NCBI GenBank assembly: GCA_009746045.1
Contig: RPFO01000076.1
Location: forward strand, 3,234,420-3,298,419
Reading direction: 5' to 3'
From: Mesostigma viride
Lineage: Eukaryota > Streptophyta > Mesostigmatophyceae > Mesostigmatales > Mesostigmataceae
Length of the DNA stretch: 64,000 bases
Positions 32,278 to 42,035 of the stretch are shown here, piece by piece. Positions within the stretch are counted from its first letter, which is position 1. Every line of letters starts with the position of its first letter. The position numbers were made by a program, and so were the translations under genes. The notes beneath the pieces are model-generated. The model searched no databases. It worked only from the letters and a program-made list of their open reading frames with translations, and was not told where the DNA came from.

Positions 32278-33951
32278 CTCGTCAATGCAGCGCTGGACTT
32301 CACAACGTGGCTTCGAGGCTGCATGGACCCAGATCTTGGGCGTTGGGTCAAGTCTGCTGACGTGGTTATAGACGCGTCAACCAACCAACCTGTGGTGGAG
32401 CATCGGCCGGTCAGCAAGATATTTGATATCGAGCTATTTGGCCATCACGATGAAGGTGCAGGGGCGGACGTTGGTGATGACTGCTTTTTGCGCTACCGAC
32501 TTGCCACGGCAGAGGCGTTAGCTGATGTGCCCGCCAACTGTTGGAGGCCTCTTGGGCCGAACGAGGAGCCATGCGACATGGTTACTGTCTCTTCGAAGCG
32601 TGTGAGTGATGGCAAAGAGCTCCGCGGCGTGCTAGTCATGGAGGCGACCAAGGCGCCCAAGGGCAGCCCAGGTGTTGCCGCGTTTGCGGATTGGGATGGC
32701 GATCGCGCAATCCGCCGTCATTGCTCTAAACTCAACCGAGTGTTTCCAGACATCATGACGGATGCAAAGCAAGCAGAGCTCAACGAGGAGATCCGCGGCT
32801 TCCCCGCTGAGCCGGAGCAAGTGGAAGAAGAAGCGTCGGTGTTTGACCGCATGATCCAAGCTCTGACGGAGTGCAGGGAGCAGCAAAAACACAAGCCCCT
32901 CCCTTTTTGCCTCCACAGTGCAGGGGATCAGGCGGTGATGCGGGCTGCCCGTGCTTTGGAAGCGCCGCTGCACCCAATTATCAGCCATGCAGGCAACCGC
33001 CGGCACGAGGTGCAAACTGCCATTCACCGGGCGCGACGCGAGGCTGAGCGCCTGCCGGCCGCATCTGCCACGCCTTCCACGCTTGCCTCCAATCCTCCTA
33101 CTGGAGTTGCCTCCAATTCTCCTGCGGATGCCACCGGTGGTGCACGGACCATTGCGACTGCGGATAATATTTTTTCCGTAAATCCCGGCATTATCTCCCG
33201 CGGAGACTTTCTCATCATCAAGGGACCTGCGGTGACGTGCGGGGAAGGCATGCCCTGGCCAGAGGAGCTCTTGGTGAAGGTCATGGATGCGTCTACTGTT
33301 CGTTCACGTGGGACTCTGACTGTTTCCGTGTTTTACTCACCCTCCTGGGAAGGGCAGTTTAACAAGCTCTCGCTCGCAGGCGGTGGGCCGGGCCTGACGG
33401 TGTCGGCATCGGAAATCATCGTTCAACACTGGACAGTTGGTGCATCAGGGCAGGCTGTCCACACTCCGTCGCTGACAGCAGCACGTAAGCTATCTCGTGC
33501 AACCCTCCAGGCCTTAGATGACCATCCACACGTGCACTTTGCTGGTTTTCAAACGCAGCAAGCTGCTGCAGCGACGTCAAAAGCTGCATGTGCGGCACAC
33601 TTTGTTGAGCACGGGCTGCACGCGCTGAAAGGGAGAAGGCTGTGCGCCTTGTGGGGTGCTGCCAAGACCCGTTTTCACGGGTGGGTCACAGAAGTACATG
33701 AGAAATATGGCGGGGCTTTCAAGATCGAGACGGTTTGGTCCGACGGCAAGGGAGCGACGTACACCACGTTGGAGGAAGTCTTAAAGTTCATCTGCGGGTG
33801 CCCTCATGCGGCTAATGCCTTTGGCCGCGAAAAGTTTTTTCAGGATGGCGCCGCGGCCGACGCTGAGACGGGGGCGGAAGAGCCCCAACTTTCTTTTGTT
33901 TGTGAGAGTAGCGAGAGTAGCGATGATGATGAGGAGGAGGCATGGGAATGA
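32278..33951 (+). CDS. Orphan exon, 557 codons, unknown product
   Basis: A pyrimidine-rich run ending TTGCTTGCAG precedes CTCGTCAATGCAG, so 32278 looks like the start of a terminal exon. The frame is open to TGA at 33949-33951. The product begins LVNAALDFTTWLRGC, has an Ala/Ser/Pro linker at about residues 260-300, a region rich in beta-type residues (DFLIIKGPAVTCGEGMPW), and an acidic tail (SESSDDDEEEAWE). I do not recognise a family. Upstream exons were not identified, possibly displaced by the repeats. It may be a host gene or a transposon-carried gene, and the acidic tail resembles that of the CACTA transposase at 2044. It ends about 430 bp before the PAT element. Confidence 0.5.
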   Translation, partial: LVNAALDFTTWLRGCMDPDLGRWVKSADVVIDASTNQPVVEHRPVSKIFDIELFGHHDEGAGADVGDDCFLRYRLATAEALADVPANCWRPLGPNEEPCDMVTVSSKRVSDGKELRGVLVMEATKAPKGSPGVAAFADWDGDRAIRRHCSKLNRVFPDIMTDAKQAELNEEIRGFPAEPEQVEEEASVFDRMIQALTECREQQKHKPLPFCLHSAGDQAVMRAARALEAPLHPIISHAGNRRHEVQTAIHRARREAERLPAASATPSTLASNPPTGVASNSPADATGGARTIATADNIFSVNPGIISRGDFLIIKGPAVTCGEGMPWPEELLVKVMDASTVRSRGTLTVSVFYSPSWEGQFNKLSLAGGGPGLTVSASEIIVQHWTVGASGQAVHTPSLTAARKLSRATLQALDDHPHVHFAGFQTQQAAAATSKAACAAHFVEHGLHALKGRRLCALWGAAKTRFHGWVTEVHEKYGGAFKIETVWSDGKGATYTTLEEVLKFICGCPHAANAFGREKFFQDGAAADAETGAEEPQLSFVCESSESSDDDEEEAWE

Positions 33952-34211
33952 TGGGGAATGTGTGAAAGCTTCGATAGGAGTAAAGGCGTCTCTTTGTCCT
34001 GTCAAGCATGCTAGTCTTGTTGCAAGAATGAAGCCCAACATGCCAACTGTCCATGCATGGTCATGTTGCATAATGGTGGGCATAAGATACATGTGTTTGC
34101 TAGTGGCCATGTTTTGCACGGAAATGGATTAACGTTCAGTATGTGATTCAATGACATGTGATTATTTTGGTTGATGCATGCAATATACCCCATGATAACC
34201 AATGCACGTGC

Positions 34212-34380
34212 AAAGATGTGTGTTTATATGCAATTTTTGAGTTGGCACGGTGGCACGGTGGCACGGTGGCACGGTGGCACGGTGGCACGATGCCACGGTG
34301 TCATGAGCATGTCTAGGTAACCCTTGCATGACCCATTACCCTTGATAAATCCCAATGGATAACCATTGTATGTGCAAATA
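34212..34380. repeat. Satellite unit with (CACGGTGG)n core, left part
   Basis: One unit: GTGTGTTTATATGCAA, then about six CACGGTGG octamers, then TGTCATGAGCATGTCTAGG and a tail ending GTGCAAATAT. The array resumes at 39709 on the other side of the PAT element. Confidence 0.85.
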
Positions 34381-34591
34381 TTTGGTGAGCTATGCTCATT
34401 TTATCTATGACTAACCTGCTGAGCGGAAAATGCAACGCCGTATAGCACCAAAAGAAAAAATAATTTTAGAAAAAAAAAAAATTTTTGTGCTGGCACCCGT
34501 ACCCCAGCCACCCAGGTAGGGGTTGGCTGGAGAGGTGGTTGCTATAAAGGGTGGGCTTCCATTCTAGGGAAGCAGGTTGTTTCTTTTGCCT
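34380..34591 (+). repeat. PAT element repeat A1
   Basis: Begins ATTTGGTGAGCTATGCTC and ends TTTCTTTTGCCT. It matches A2 at 39276-39488 apart from an A/G change and variation in the poly-A/T run. Confidence 0.9.
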
Positions 34592-34659
34592 GAGAACCTC
34601 ACGTGACCACATCACAAAAAACAAAACGCAAGATAACACATCAAGCAGTATAACCCACC

Positions 34660-35761
34660 ATGACCACAGTGACAGCCCCAGACCGGAATTTCCTAGCGAA
34701 ACTCAAGCAGGCAGCCAAGGAGGGATGCACCCCAAAGGAGGCCGCCACTGCGGTCCAGAAGATCCTAGGGGAGGGAAACTGGCTAGAGCGGATCCAGAAG
34801 CTCACTCCGGGGCGTGCCAAGAACGTCATGGACGTCTGGAGGAAAGGGGGTTTGTCAGCGACTGGGATGGGGAGGAGGCCCTGGCCGATGTGCTAGCAGC
34901 GCAACTGGGGGAGGCTATTGCAGAGCCGGATCCACCAGTGTCAGCAGGTGCGGTGGGAACGGGGGGTGTTCCCCCTTCGGCAGGTGGAAGCGGAGGGGCG
35001 GGGCATGGTGGAGCGGGCGCTGGGGAGGACGATGGCGCTCCTGGGGCGATCGACCAGGCTGTGGCGGACCTGGACCGAAACATAGGTCGGCTGCTGGGGA
35101 CCGAGACGGGCTATGCAACGCCAGCTGGAGGGCTTCCATCCCGGCCGGGCAACGCCCGCACTGGCGGAGATATTGGCGACCTGATATCGGCCATGTCGAA
35201 GCTGCTGGACCAGGCAAAGACTCCAGCAGCTGCAAGCCCAGCCGCAGCGACGACTGCTGGCAGGCTGGCGCGCACGAAGGGGGTGGCGCTGAGTGGGCAT
35301 GCAGTGCCGGTGCTGGTGAGCAACATGCTGGAGGCGGTGCTGCCGGGAATGCTGGACTACGCGGAGAGCGTGGGGGGGAAGTCCATCCGTGCATCGTTAA
35401 TGCTGACGATGCACGGCAGCTCAGCCAGCGGGGAGAGGCGGATGCTGCTCCTGCAGATGGCAGGAATTCTGGACACGATGGTGACAGAATTTGGCTACTG
35501 GGCCACGCCACGCTCCGAAGTAATTCTGGAGCTGGCAGCAGCCGAGTACCTGGCAAAGCTGATCACGGCATGCCAGCTGGTGGATGTGGGGTCGACGGGT
35601 GGAAGGGGACGCCGTCGGCAATGCTGCCATTCCAGGAGGGTGGAGCAATGCTGGCGTCTCCGGCGGTGCGGGCGGCGATGAGCATGGGGAAGCTGCAGCA
35701 CAAGCTGGAGCAGGGTCCCGGCAAGAAGGGGCAGGGCGGCCCGTCCAACAACAACAAGTGA
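34660..35761 (+). pseudogene. PAT element gag-like ORF1 (two frameshifts)
   Basis: ATG 34660 gives MTTVTAPDRNFLAKLKQAAK with a helical N terminus. The frame shifts near 34,850 (to VSDWDGEEALADVLAAQL) and again near 35,590 (to TPSAMLPFQEGGAML), ending NNNK at 35761. The middle is Gly/Ala-rich, then a helical segment (LLDQAKTP, VSNMLEAVLPGMLDYAE) follows. Assignment as gag rests on position, since no zinc knuckle is seen. Confidence 0.55.
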
Positions 35762-35957
35762 GGGAGCGGTGCCTTCTTCCACTACCTCTTCCAGCACCCC
35801 TGCCACCTCGTGACTGGTGGCAGCAGGTACGCTCAGGCCGTAGGCGCGATAGGATGAGTCGGGCTTTTAATGCTCGCACACTAGCCTGTCAGACGGTTAG
35901 GGCGTTAAACTGGATGGGGGGGGGGGGCGAGACCCGCCTGCTGTAGATTCAGCCCGT

Positions 35958-37916
35958 GTGCCCGGGCCTCTGCAGCAGGCGGCCCTAGATGGGATCGATG
36001 ATGCTTGCAGGTCCTTTGTCCGCCGGAACGGTGGTTCCGTAGCGGCAATGGCAGGATCTGTAGTGGATGGGGGTGAATATGCTGAAGGAGCCCCTTACGA
36101 ACCGTTAGTGGCCGCACGCTTGGCTTTGCCTGGTCCGGGGGAAGGTGGCCAAGTGGATGTGCTGAACTTACTACCCCCCTCTTGGGGAGCAATTTTGAAT
36201 GATGAGAGTAGGATGGTACGGACGCTGAGCCCAGCAGAGCGGATCTTGCAGAAGTCGATGCGGATCTCGCGGGGGTGTAGCATGGAGGAGTTCGCGCGGG
36301 TTTGCACGGTGTGTGTGGAGAGGGGGATTTTGGGTGGATTTTTTGAGGAGGAGCCGCCTATGGTGAACGGTACTTTTGGGGTCGGAAAGCCCGACGGCCG
36401 TATACGGCTGATTGTGGACAACCGGCGTGGCAACATGCCACTACCAGATCCTATGCCCGCTTTTTTACCACACCTTGGCGTGATTTGCGATTTGCCCACG
36501 CGCGCTGGGGAGGATGTTTTTGGGGGCGTATCAGATTTGGATTCGTACTACAACAGACTCCGCCTGCCAGTTTGGATGCGGCGGTACTGTGCGTGGATGC
36601 CGGTGTGGTCGGATCTGGTGGGCCTGAGTGGGGCTCGTCGGAAGGTGTGGCCGTGGATGTTGTGCTGGCCAATGGGCAACAAGCTGGCCGTCGCGGTGGC
36701 CCAGTGTGTGCATCAGTCTGTGTTGTACCGCTGTGGCCCCAAGCCGCCGTTGGAGGCTAGTCGTGGGCTGAGCATCAACATGTCCGCGCTGATCCTGGTG
36801 GCGGAGGCCAACGAGGCGGGGGAGACCGTCCGGCTGAGGCTGGAGGAGGACCCTGCTGCGCCCTTGGCGCCCTCGCCGTGCTTCGAATCTCGGCAGGATC
36901 TGGAAGGTATGCATGCTGTGACGATCGATGACCTCCATTTCACCCACTGTGCGTCGGTGGATGGGGTGAATCAGCAGCTAGATCGTGTTCAGGCTGCCTA
37001 CGCCGCTGTTGGGCTGGTGCAGAAGTCTGACAAGGTGGTACGGGCGACAGCAGAGCAGACTGGTGTGCAGGCGGTGGGGGTCATTCACCAAAGGGATGGT
37101 GACGTGGTGCCTGTTCCTGAGCGTGTGGTGGCAGTTATCGCCGCTACTCATAGAATCTTAGATCGCGGGTTTACATACTACCGCGAACTTAGTTCTGTGC
37201 TTGGGAAGTGGGTGTGGATGCATCTGCTGTGCCGCCCCATGCTTTCGGTGTGGTCTGAGACGTACCGGCTGCTAGCAGCCATGAATGCCTCCCTGCCTGG
37301 GCGCCGCTGGCGCCTCCCTGCGGGGGCCCGCCAGGAGCTTCAGGCGGCGATCGACCTGGCCCCCTTTTTGAGGGCGGCCAGGGCCCGGCCCCTTTCTGAC
37401 CGGGTCGTCGCAAGTGATGCGAGCGGCTCCGGCGGTGGGGTGGTCTACAGGGACCTGCCTGGGGCCGATTGTGCCCGGCTGGCGACCCGGCGCGAAGCGC
37501 GGGGGTGGCGGACGACAGCTTTAACGTCTGGGGAGGACTGGGACCTGGAGCGCATGGAGGAGGGGGACTACAGCCTGCTGGATAGTGGCCACTGGCGTAC
37601 GGCACTGTCCTACCGGTGGCGGGGGCAGCCTAACCACATCAACGTCAAGGAGGCGATTGCTGCGACACAGGGGGTCGAGTGGTCGTGCCGGACCAAGGCG
37701 TGTCGGGGTAAGCGAGTCGTCCGGCTCGTAGACTCCAGTGCTGTGGTGGGGGCGTTTGTCAGAGGGCGGTCGTCTTCCTACCGCCTCAACCAGCTGGTTC
37801 GGCGCTACTGCGCTCTGTCACTGGCTGGCGACATGCAGAGCCACTGGGTCTGGGTGGCTACCGACCACAACCCAGCTGACAAGGCCAGTCGGCGTGGCGC
37901 TTGGTTCCTGACTTGA
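35958..37916 (+). CDS. PAT element reverse transcriptase / RNase H
   Basis: An uninterrupted frame of 652 codons. RT motifs in order: KPDGRIRLIVDNRRGN, GGVSDLDSYYNRLRLP (first catalytic Asp), then HAVTIDDLHF, where IDD takes the place of the usual YxDD. RNase H follows with VVASDASGSGGG, HINVKEAIAATQG, VVRLVDSSAVVG and WVATDHNPADKAS, supplying D, E, D and D. The start is probably upstream, as GETRLL is open before the ATG. Its stop (37914-37916) overlaps the recombinase frame, which is -1 relative to it. Confidence 0.85.
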   Translation: MPGPLQQAALDGIDDACRSFVRRNGGSVAAMAGSVVDGGEYAEGAPYEPLVAARLALPGPGEGGQVDVLNLLPPSWGAILNDESRMVRTLSPAERILQKSMRISRGCSMEEFARVCTVCVERGILGGFFEEEPPMVNGTFGVGKPDGRIRLIVDNRRGNMPLPDPMPAFLPHLGVICDLPTRAGEDVFGGVSDLDSYYNRLRLPVWMRRYCAWMPVWSDLVGLSGARRKVWPWMLCWPMGNKLAVAVAQCVHQSVLYRCGPKPPLEASRGLSINMSALILVAEANEAGETVRLRLEEDPAAPLAPSPCFESRQDLEGMHAVTIDDLHFTHCASVDGVNQQLDRVQAAYAAVGLVQKSDKVVRATAEQTGVQAVGVIHQRDGDVVPVPERVVAVIAATHRILDRGFTYYRELSSVLGKWVWMHLLCRPMLSVWSETYRLLAAMNASLPGRRWRLPAGARQELQAAIDLAPFLRAARARPLSDRVVASDASGSGGGVVYRDLPGADCARLATRREARGWRTTALTSGEDWDLERMEEGDYSLLDSGHWRTALSYRWRGQPNHINVKEAIAATQGVEWSCRTKACRGKRVVRLVDSSAVVGAFVRGRSSSYRLNQLVRRYCALSLAGDMQSHWVWVATDHNPADKASRRGAWFLT

Positions 37917-38885
37917 CCCGGTGTGGTGACGTGCATCCCAACCCTGGGCCTGAGGGGGCGCGACGCCCTCGGGACTTGGCACTTTTGGAGGGCACAGTCA
38001 ACCCTGTGTCTACCTTGCCAGCGTACCGGCGTGCGGCGGCTGTCTACGTGGCGTGGGCGCCACCTGGCCCTGTCGACCCAGCTGACGCGGAAGCCATTTT
38101 CTGTGAGTGGATTTCTGCTGTCTACCATGCCAGAGGCGGGCGGGGGCGTACCTTATGCCAGCATGCCAAGGCCTGTCTGCACCTGTACTACCCCGACATT
38201 GTTCGGAATTGGGTACTGGCGGACCGCCTGCTAGCAGGTTGGCAGCGGCTTGTTCCGGCTGTCAGCCCTCCGCCTATGCCCTGGCGCCTTTGCTATTTCA
38301 CTGCCCTGTTGCTAGTTTCACGTCGACAGGTGCATTTGAGTGCGTTGATTATTATTGCTTTCCAGCAGTATTTACGCATTAGCGAGGCGCTAGGGCTGCG
38401 GGTTCGGGATGTGGCTCATCCCGGCCACCCCCTTCTCGAGCCAGGGCCCATGGTCGGTGCCCTTGTGCTGCGCAACCCCAAAACTGCGCAGGGGGCGGCC
38501 CAGCACGTCCTCGTCCGGGATCCACTTTCTTTGTGGCTCCTGCGACGTCTGACGGCTGGCCAGCCCCCGGATGCACTCCTCTTTCGGGCTTAACGTACAG
38601 CCAGGCTAGGCAGCAGTGGGAGGCTGTGCAGGCCCGCATGGGCATCCCAGGGATGTTTTCTTTTCACAGCCTCCGGCATGGGGGGCGACGCACGACGCCA
38701 TCGCTGGCGAGTCGCCGGAGGCCATCCAGCTGCGCGGCCGGTGGGCTTCGGCCCTCTCGGTCACGCGCTACATTGGCCTCCACCGCAGCCTCCTGGGGCG
38801 CGACATCCCACCCGCCCTCTGGGCTCAGGCCCTGGGTTTTGACCCAGCGGCTTTCCGGCGCCACTTCGGTGGCGTCGAGTTTTGA
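37880..38885 (+). pseudogene. PAT element tyrosine recombinase with 2A-like N terminus (frameshifted)
   Basis: The frame opens after a TGA at 37877-37879, overlaps the RT stop, and has no early ATG. CGDVHPNPGP at 37922-37951 resembles a 2A ribosome-skipping motif (consensus D-x-E-x-N-P-G-P, here His instead of Glu). Recombinase pieces: YLRISEALGLRVRDV (first catalytic Arg) in frame 37880-38593, FSFHSLRHGG (HxxR box) in a second frame, and GRWASALSVTRYIGLH (catalytic Tyr) in a third frame ending at 38885. Two indels break the domain. The enzyme would insert a circular cDNA. Confidence 0.8.
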
Positions 38886-39080
38886 CGTCCTCCTGTTTTT
38901 ATCTCTCGTCTTTTAGCTATCAACTGACCTCACCCTTGTGTGGGAGGTCAGGGGGGAAATGGTTTAACTAACCCGAGGGTGAACCTGGGTTGGGACAAAG
39001 TACCCCCATAGCTAGGTAGTTTAAGTTTTCTTTTTTGCATGTCCTACGTATTTTCGGCTGTTAGCCATGTAAGGAGATGT

Positions 39081-39277
39081 GGGTAGAGCAGGGGCACAGC
39101 TGCTGTGAGCTGGCCCTGCACATTCACATAGTGTGCTCACCCTAGCATACAGATGGCCGTGTTGCCATCTGGTAGACATGTCTGTGTTATTCCACCGTAT
39201 AGAGCTAGCACACATATTGTAATAAATTTGATGTTTTGTGGTGATGCATGCAAAGCAAGGCAAGGCCAGAAATGGAT
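39081..39277 (+). repeat. PAT element repeat B1
   Basis: 197 bp from GGGTAGAGCAGGGGCACAGC to AAATGGAT. It matches B2 with about four substitutions and overlaps the start of A2 by two bases. Confidence 0.9.
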
Positions 39278-39488
39278 TTGGTGAGCTATGCTCATTTTAT
39301 CTATGACTAACCTGCTGAGCGGAGAATGCAACGCCGTATAGCACCAAAAGAAAAAATAATTTTAGAAAAAAAAAATATTTTTTGTGCTGGCACCCGTACC
39401 CCAGCCACCCAGGTAGGGGTTGGCTGGAGAGGTGGTTGCTATAAAGGGTGGGCTTCCATTCTAGGGAAGCAGGTTGTTTCTTTTGCCT
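39276..39488 (+). repeat. PAT element repeat A2
   Basis: Second copy of A1. It is followed by a run of about 14 C (39489-39502) that separates it from B2. Confidence 0.9.
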
Positions 39489-39511
39489 CCCCCCCCCCCC
39501 CCTGGCAAAAG

Positions 39512-39708
39512 GGGTAGAGCAGGGGCACAGCTGCTGTGGGCTGGCCCTGCAAATTCACATAGTGTGCTCACCCTAGCATACAGATGGCCGTGTTGCCATC
39601 TGGTAGACATGTCTGTGTTATTCCACCGTATAGAGCTAGCACACATATTGTAATAAATTTGATGTTTGGTGGTGATGCATACAAAGCAAGGCAAGGCCAG
39701 AAATGGAT
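39512..39708 (+). repeat. PAT element repeat B2
   Basis: Second copy of B1 and the right end of the element. The satellite resumes with GTGTGTTTATATGCAAC at 39709. Confidence 0.9.
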
Positions 39709-40300
39709 GTGTGTTTATATGCAACTTTTGAGGTGGCACAATGGCACGGTGGCACGGTGCCACGATGCCACGGTGCCATGGTGTCATGAGCATCTATTAT
39801 AGGTAACCCTTGCATGACCCATCCACCTACATAAAACCCATGGATAACAATTGCATGTGCAAAGGTGTGTGTTTATATGCAATTTGAGGTGCAACGTCGG
39901 TGCAACGGTGGCACGGTGGCACGGTGGCACGGTGGCACGGTGGCACGGTGGCACGGTGGCACGGTGGCACGGTGGCACGGTGGCACGATGCCACGATGCA
40001 ACGGTGTCATGAGCATGTCTAGGTAACCCTTGCATGACCCATTACCCTTGATAAATCCCAATGGATAACCATTGTATGTGCAAATATGTGTGTTTATATG
40101 CAACTTTTGAGGTGGCACGGTGGCACGGTGGCACGGTGGCACGGTGCCACGGTGTCATGAGCATCTAGGTAACCTTGCATGACCCATCCACCTACATAAA
40201 TCCCATGGATAACAGTTGCATGTGCAAAGGTGTGTGCATATATGCAATTTGAGGTGCAACGGTGCAACGGTGCAACGGTGCCACGGTGGCACGGCCGCCG
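39709..40300. repeat. Satellite array with (CACGGTGG)n cores, right part
   Basis: Four consecutive units of about 70-220 bp: each has GTGTGTTTATATGCAA, a variable number of CACGGTGG octamers (about ten at 39905-39985), TGTCATGAGCATCT and a tail ending GTGCAAA. Core length varies strongly, as in hypervariable minisatellites. Translations through it are not genes. Confidence 0.9.
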
Positions 40301-40409
40301 ACAAACTTTTTTTTCCTCAAAGACTTTAGTTGAAACTGCATGAAAATGCAACTTTCAAAACTGAAGTACAATTTGAATAATGTAGTACAATTCCAGTTGT
40401 GCTTAGGGT

Positions 40410-41455
40410 TTGTTACCACGTAATGTGGTGACAGAGACCCAGGAATGGCAAGCGGAGCCTAGTAGCGAAGGCCCGCGGCAACTACTCCTCTTCACTGGAA
40501 GCCTACCAGACCCCCAGGGCTCTGGGCGTTGTTTGGAGGGCATCAAGGTCCTCATTGACAGTGGTGCGGCTACCACCTTCGTCAGTGAGGCCATAGTGCA
40601 GCGCCTGGGAGTAACCCCGACTCCCCATACCATTGCTCGGCGCGTGCGATACTCGGATGGCTACACTCAGCCATCCCCGGGCTATGTGGACTTGGCCCCT
40701 ATCGTACAAGGCACCAGCGTGCCCATTCGCGCCACGGTCATTCCCTTACAAGCGGCTGATATCATCCTAGGGATTGACTGGCTGCACATATCCAAGGTGA
40801 CCGTCTCTTTTGGTACCATGGTTACCCACTTCCCAGATGGGTCCTTCTGGTTACCTGAGCGGCAGTATGCGGCCAACGGCATGACCATCACCGATGACAC
40901 GCCTGCCCTCAAGAGTGACCGTCGTCGCCTTGCGGACATTCTCATGTCCAAAAGGGAGTTCAAGCGGATGATGAGAGCCCGGCAGCCTCCTCCCGTTTAC
41001 TCCATTCGTCTGGACGCCCTTGCCCACGCGCGCGGGCCCAGCGCCCAGCATGCACAGGCTGGAGTTTCGTTGAACTCGCTTGGCATGGACTTGTCGGAAG
41101 ACGAGGTGAAACGACTCAACCCAGTGCTCGATCAGTATTCAGCCATGTTTGAGGAGAAAACACCTACGTTTCCCCCGGCTAGACCGGTGCTCCACCGCAT
41201 TCATTTGCAGGATGGGCACCCACCTACCACCTCACCCATTTTTCGCATGGGGCCCGTGGAGTTGGCAGAGCTCAAGAAGATCTTGGTCGGCTTGTTGGAG
41301 GCCGGCTTGATCGAGCCCAGCAATAGCCCTTACAGCGCGGGCGTGTTGCTGGTGCCCAAACCCAATGGGAAATGGCGTCTGGTTACGGATTATCGCAAAC
41401 TCAATGCGATCACCGTGAAGTCCAAGTATCCCCTCCCCCGCATCGATGATATATT
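40410..41455 (+). pseudogene. Gypsy-type retrotransposon fragment: protease and N-terminal RT
   Basis: One open frame. [13 protein letters not shown] and [11 protein letters not shown] form a Gypsy retropepsin with the normal DSGA. RT follows: [21 protein letters not shown] and [20 protein letters not shown], ending at LPRIDDIF, where non-LTR copy d is inserted. The palm with YxDD, RNase H and integrase are missing. Start and gag are not visible. It is a useful contrast, because its protease keeps DSG while the Copia-like copies do not. Confidence 0.85.
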
Positions 41456-42035
41456 TTAATAATATAATTACTTACAGCAGAGTGAAATCACTCAAACCAA
41501 AGCAAACGCCCAGCTATAAACCTCTATACAGAGCCATGTCAAATCTCTATACTACGATAAGACCAATGGAAACTCCTAACGGGAGGAACCTAATAGCCCT
41601 GCTGCACCGCAAAATCAGCCCGCGTACGGCGGAGCATGATGTCAGCCATGGCCCGAGTCAGCGCCACCGACAAGCGCTGACGCCAATATGACGTCCAGGT
41701 CCGCGCCGACCATGGGGCTCGCTGGCCCTCCAGGTCCAGCCGGTCCTCCCGGAGCCGGCAACACTCCTTGAAGAAGGCGGAGGTCAGGGGCCCCATGGCC
41801 CCAAACTCCTCCAGGACAAAGGGCACCACACGATGGTGCCCGACGTCGCCGTAGGCCAGGAGCTTGGCCCGCTCCGCCCGGTCCGCCGTGTAACCTGCCG
41901 TGAGGGAGGCCCCAGCCACGTGGCTAAGAGCCAAGGGCCGCGCCACCGAAACGTCGATAAGCAGATGCCGGCCACCCCCCTCAAAGTCCAGCGCCACGAT
42001 GTCAGGCCCGTGGTTGGGGGAATAGAAGGCAGCGC
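41456..42035 (-). mobile_element. RLE non-LTR copy d (5' truncated, minus)
   Basis: Begins (3' end, plus orientation) TTAATAATATAATTAC and carries the C-terminal endonuclease portion RPDIVALDFEGGG-like to AVQQGY. The motif reads GPDIVALD, so R before PD is changed to G. It shares diagnostic variants with copy b (GCTGACATC, TTAGGAGTTT). Inserted at GATGATATATTTT in the Gypsy RT. No clear target duplication was found. Confidence 0.8.

Larger units (their letters stand above)
34381..39708 (+). mobile_element. PAT-like (DIRS order) tyrosine-recombinase retrotransposon
   Basis: Termini form split direct repeats in the order A1 (34380-34591), ORFs, B1 (39081-39277), A2 (39276-39488), B2 (39512-39708). 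This arrangement, with RT/RNase H and a tyrosine recombinase, defines PAT/Ngaro-like DIRS elements. Intact satellite units nearby read GCAAATATGTGTGTTTAT, which shows the empty site. The element interrupts it after GCAAATAT without target duplication, as expected for recombinase-mediated insertion. Frameshifts in gag and the recombinase suggest this copy is inactive or carries assembly indels. Confidence 0.88.

Noticed and set aside
39784-40351. His/Pro/Ala-rich ORFs (PCHRATVPPCHRATV)
   Set aside because: Artefact of the CACGGTGG satellite.
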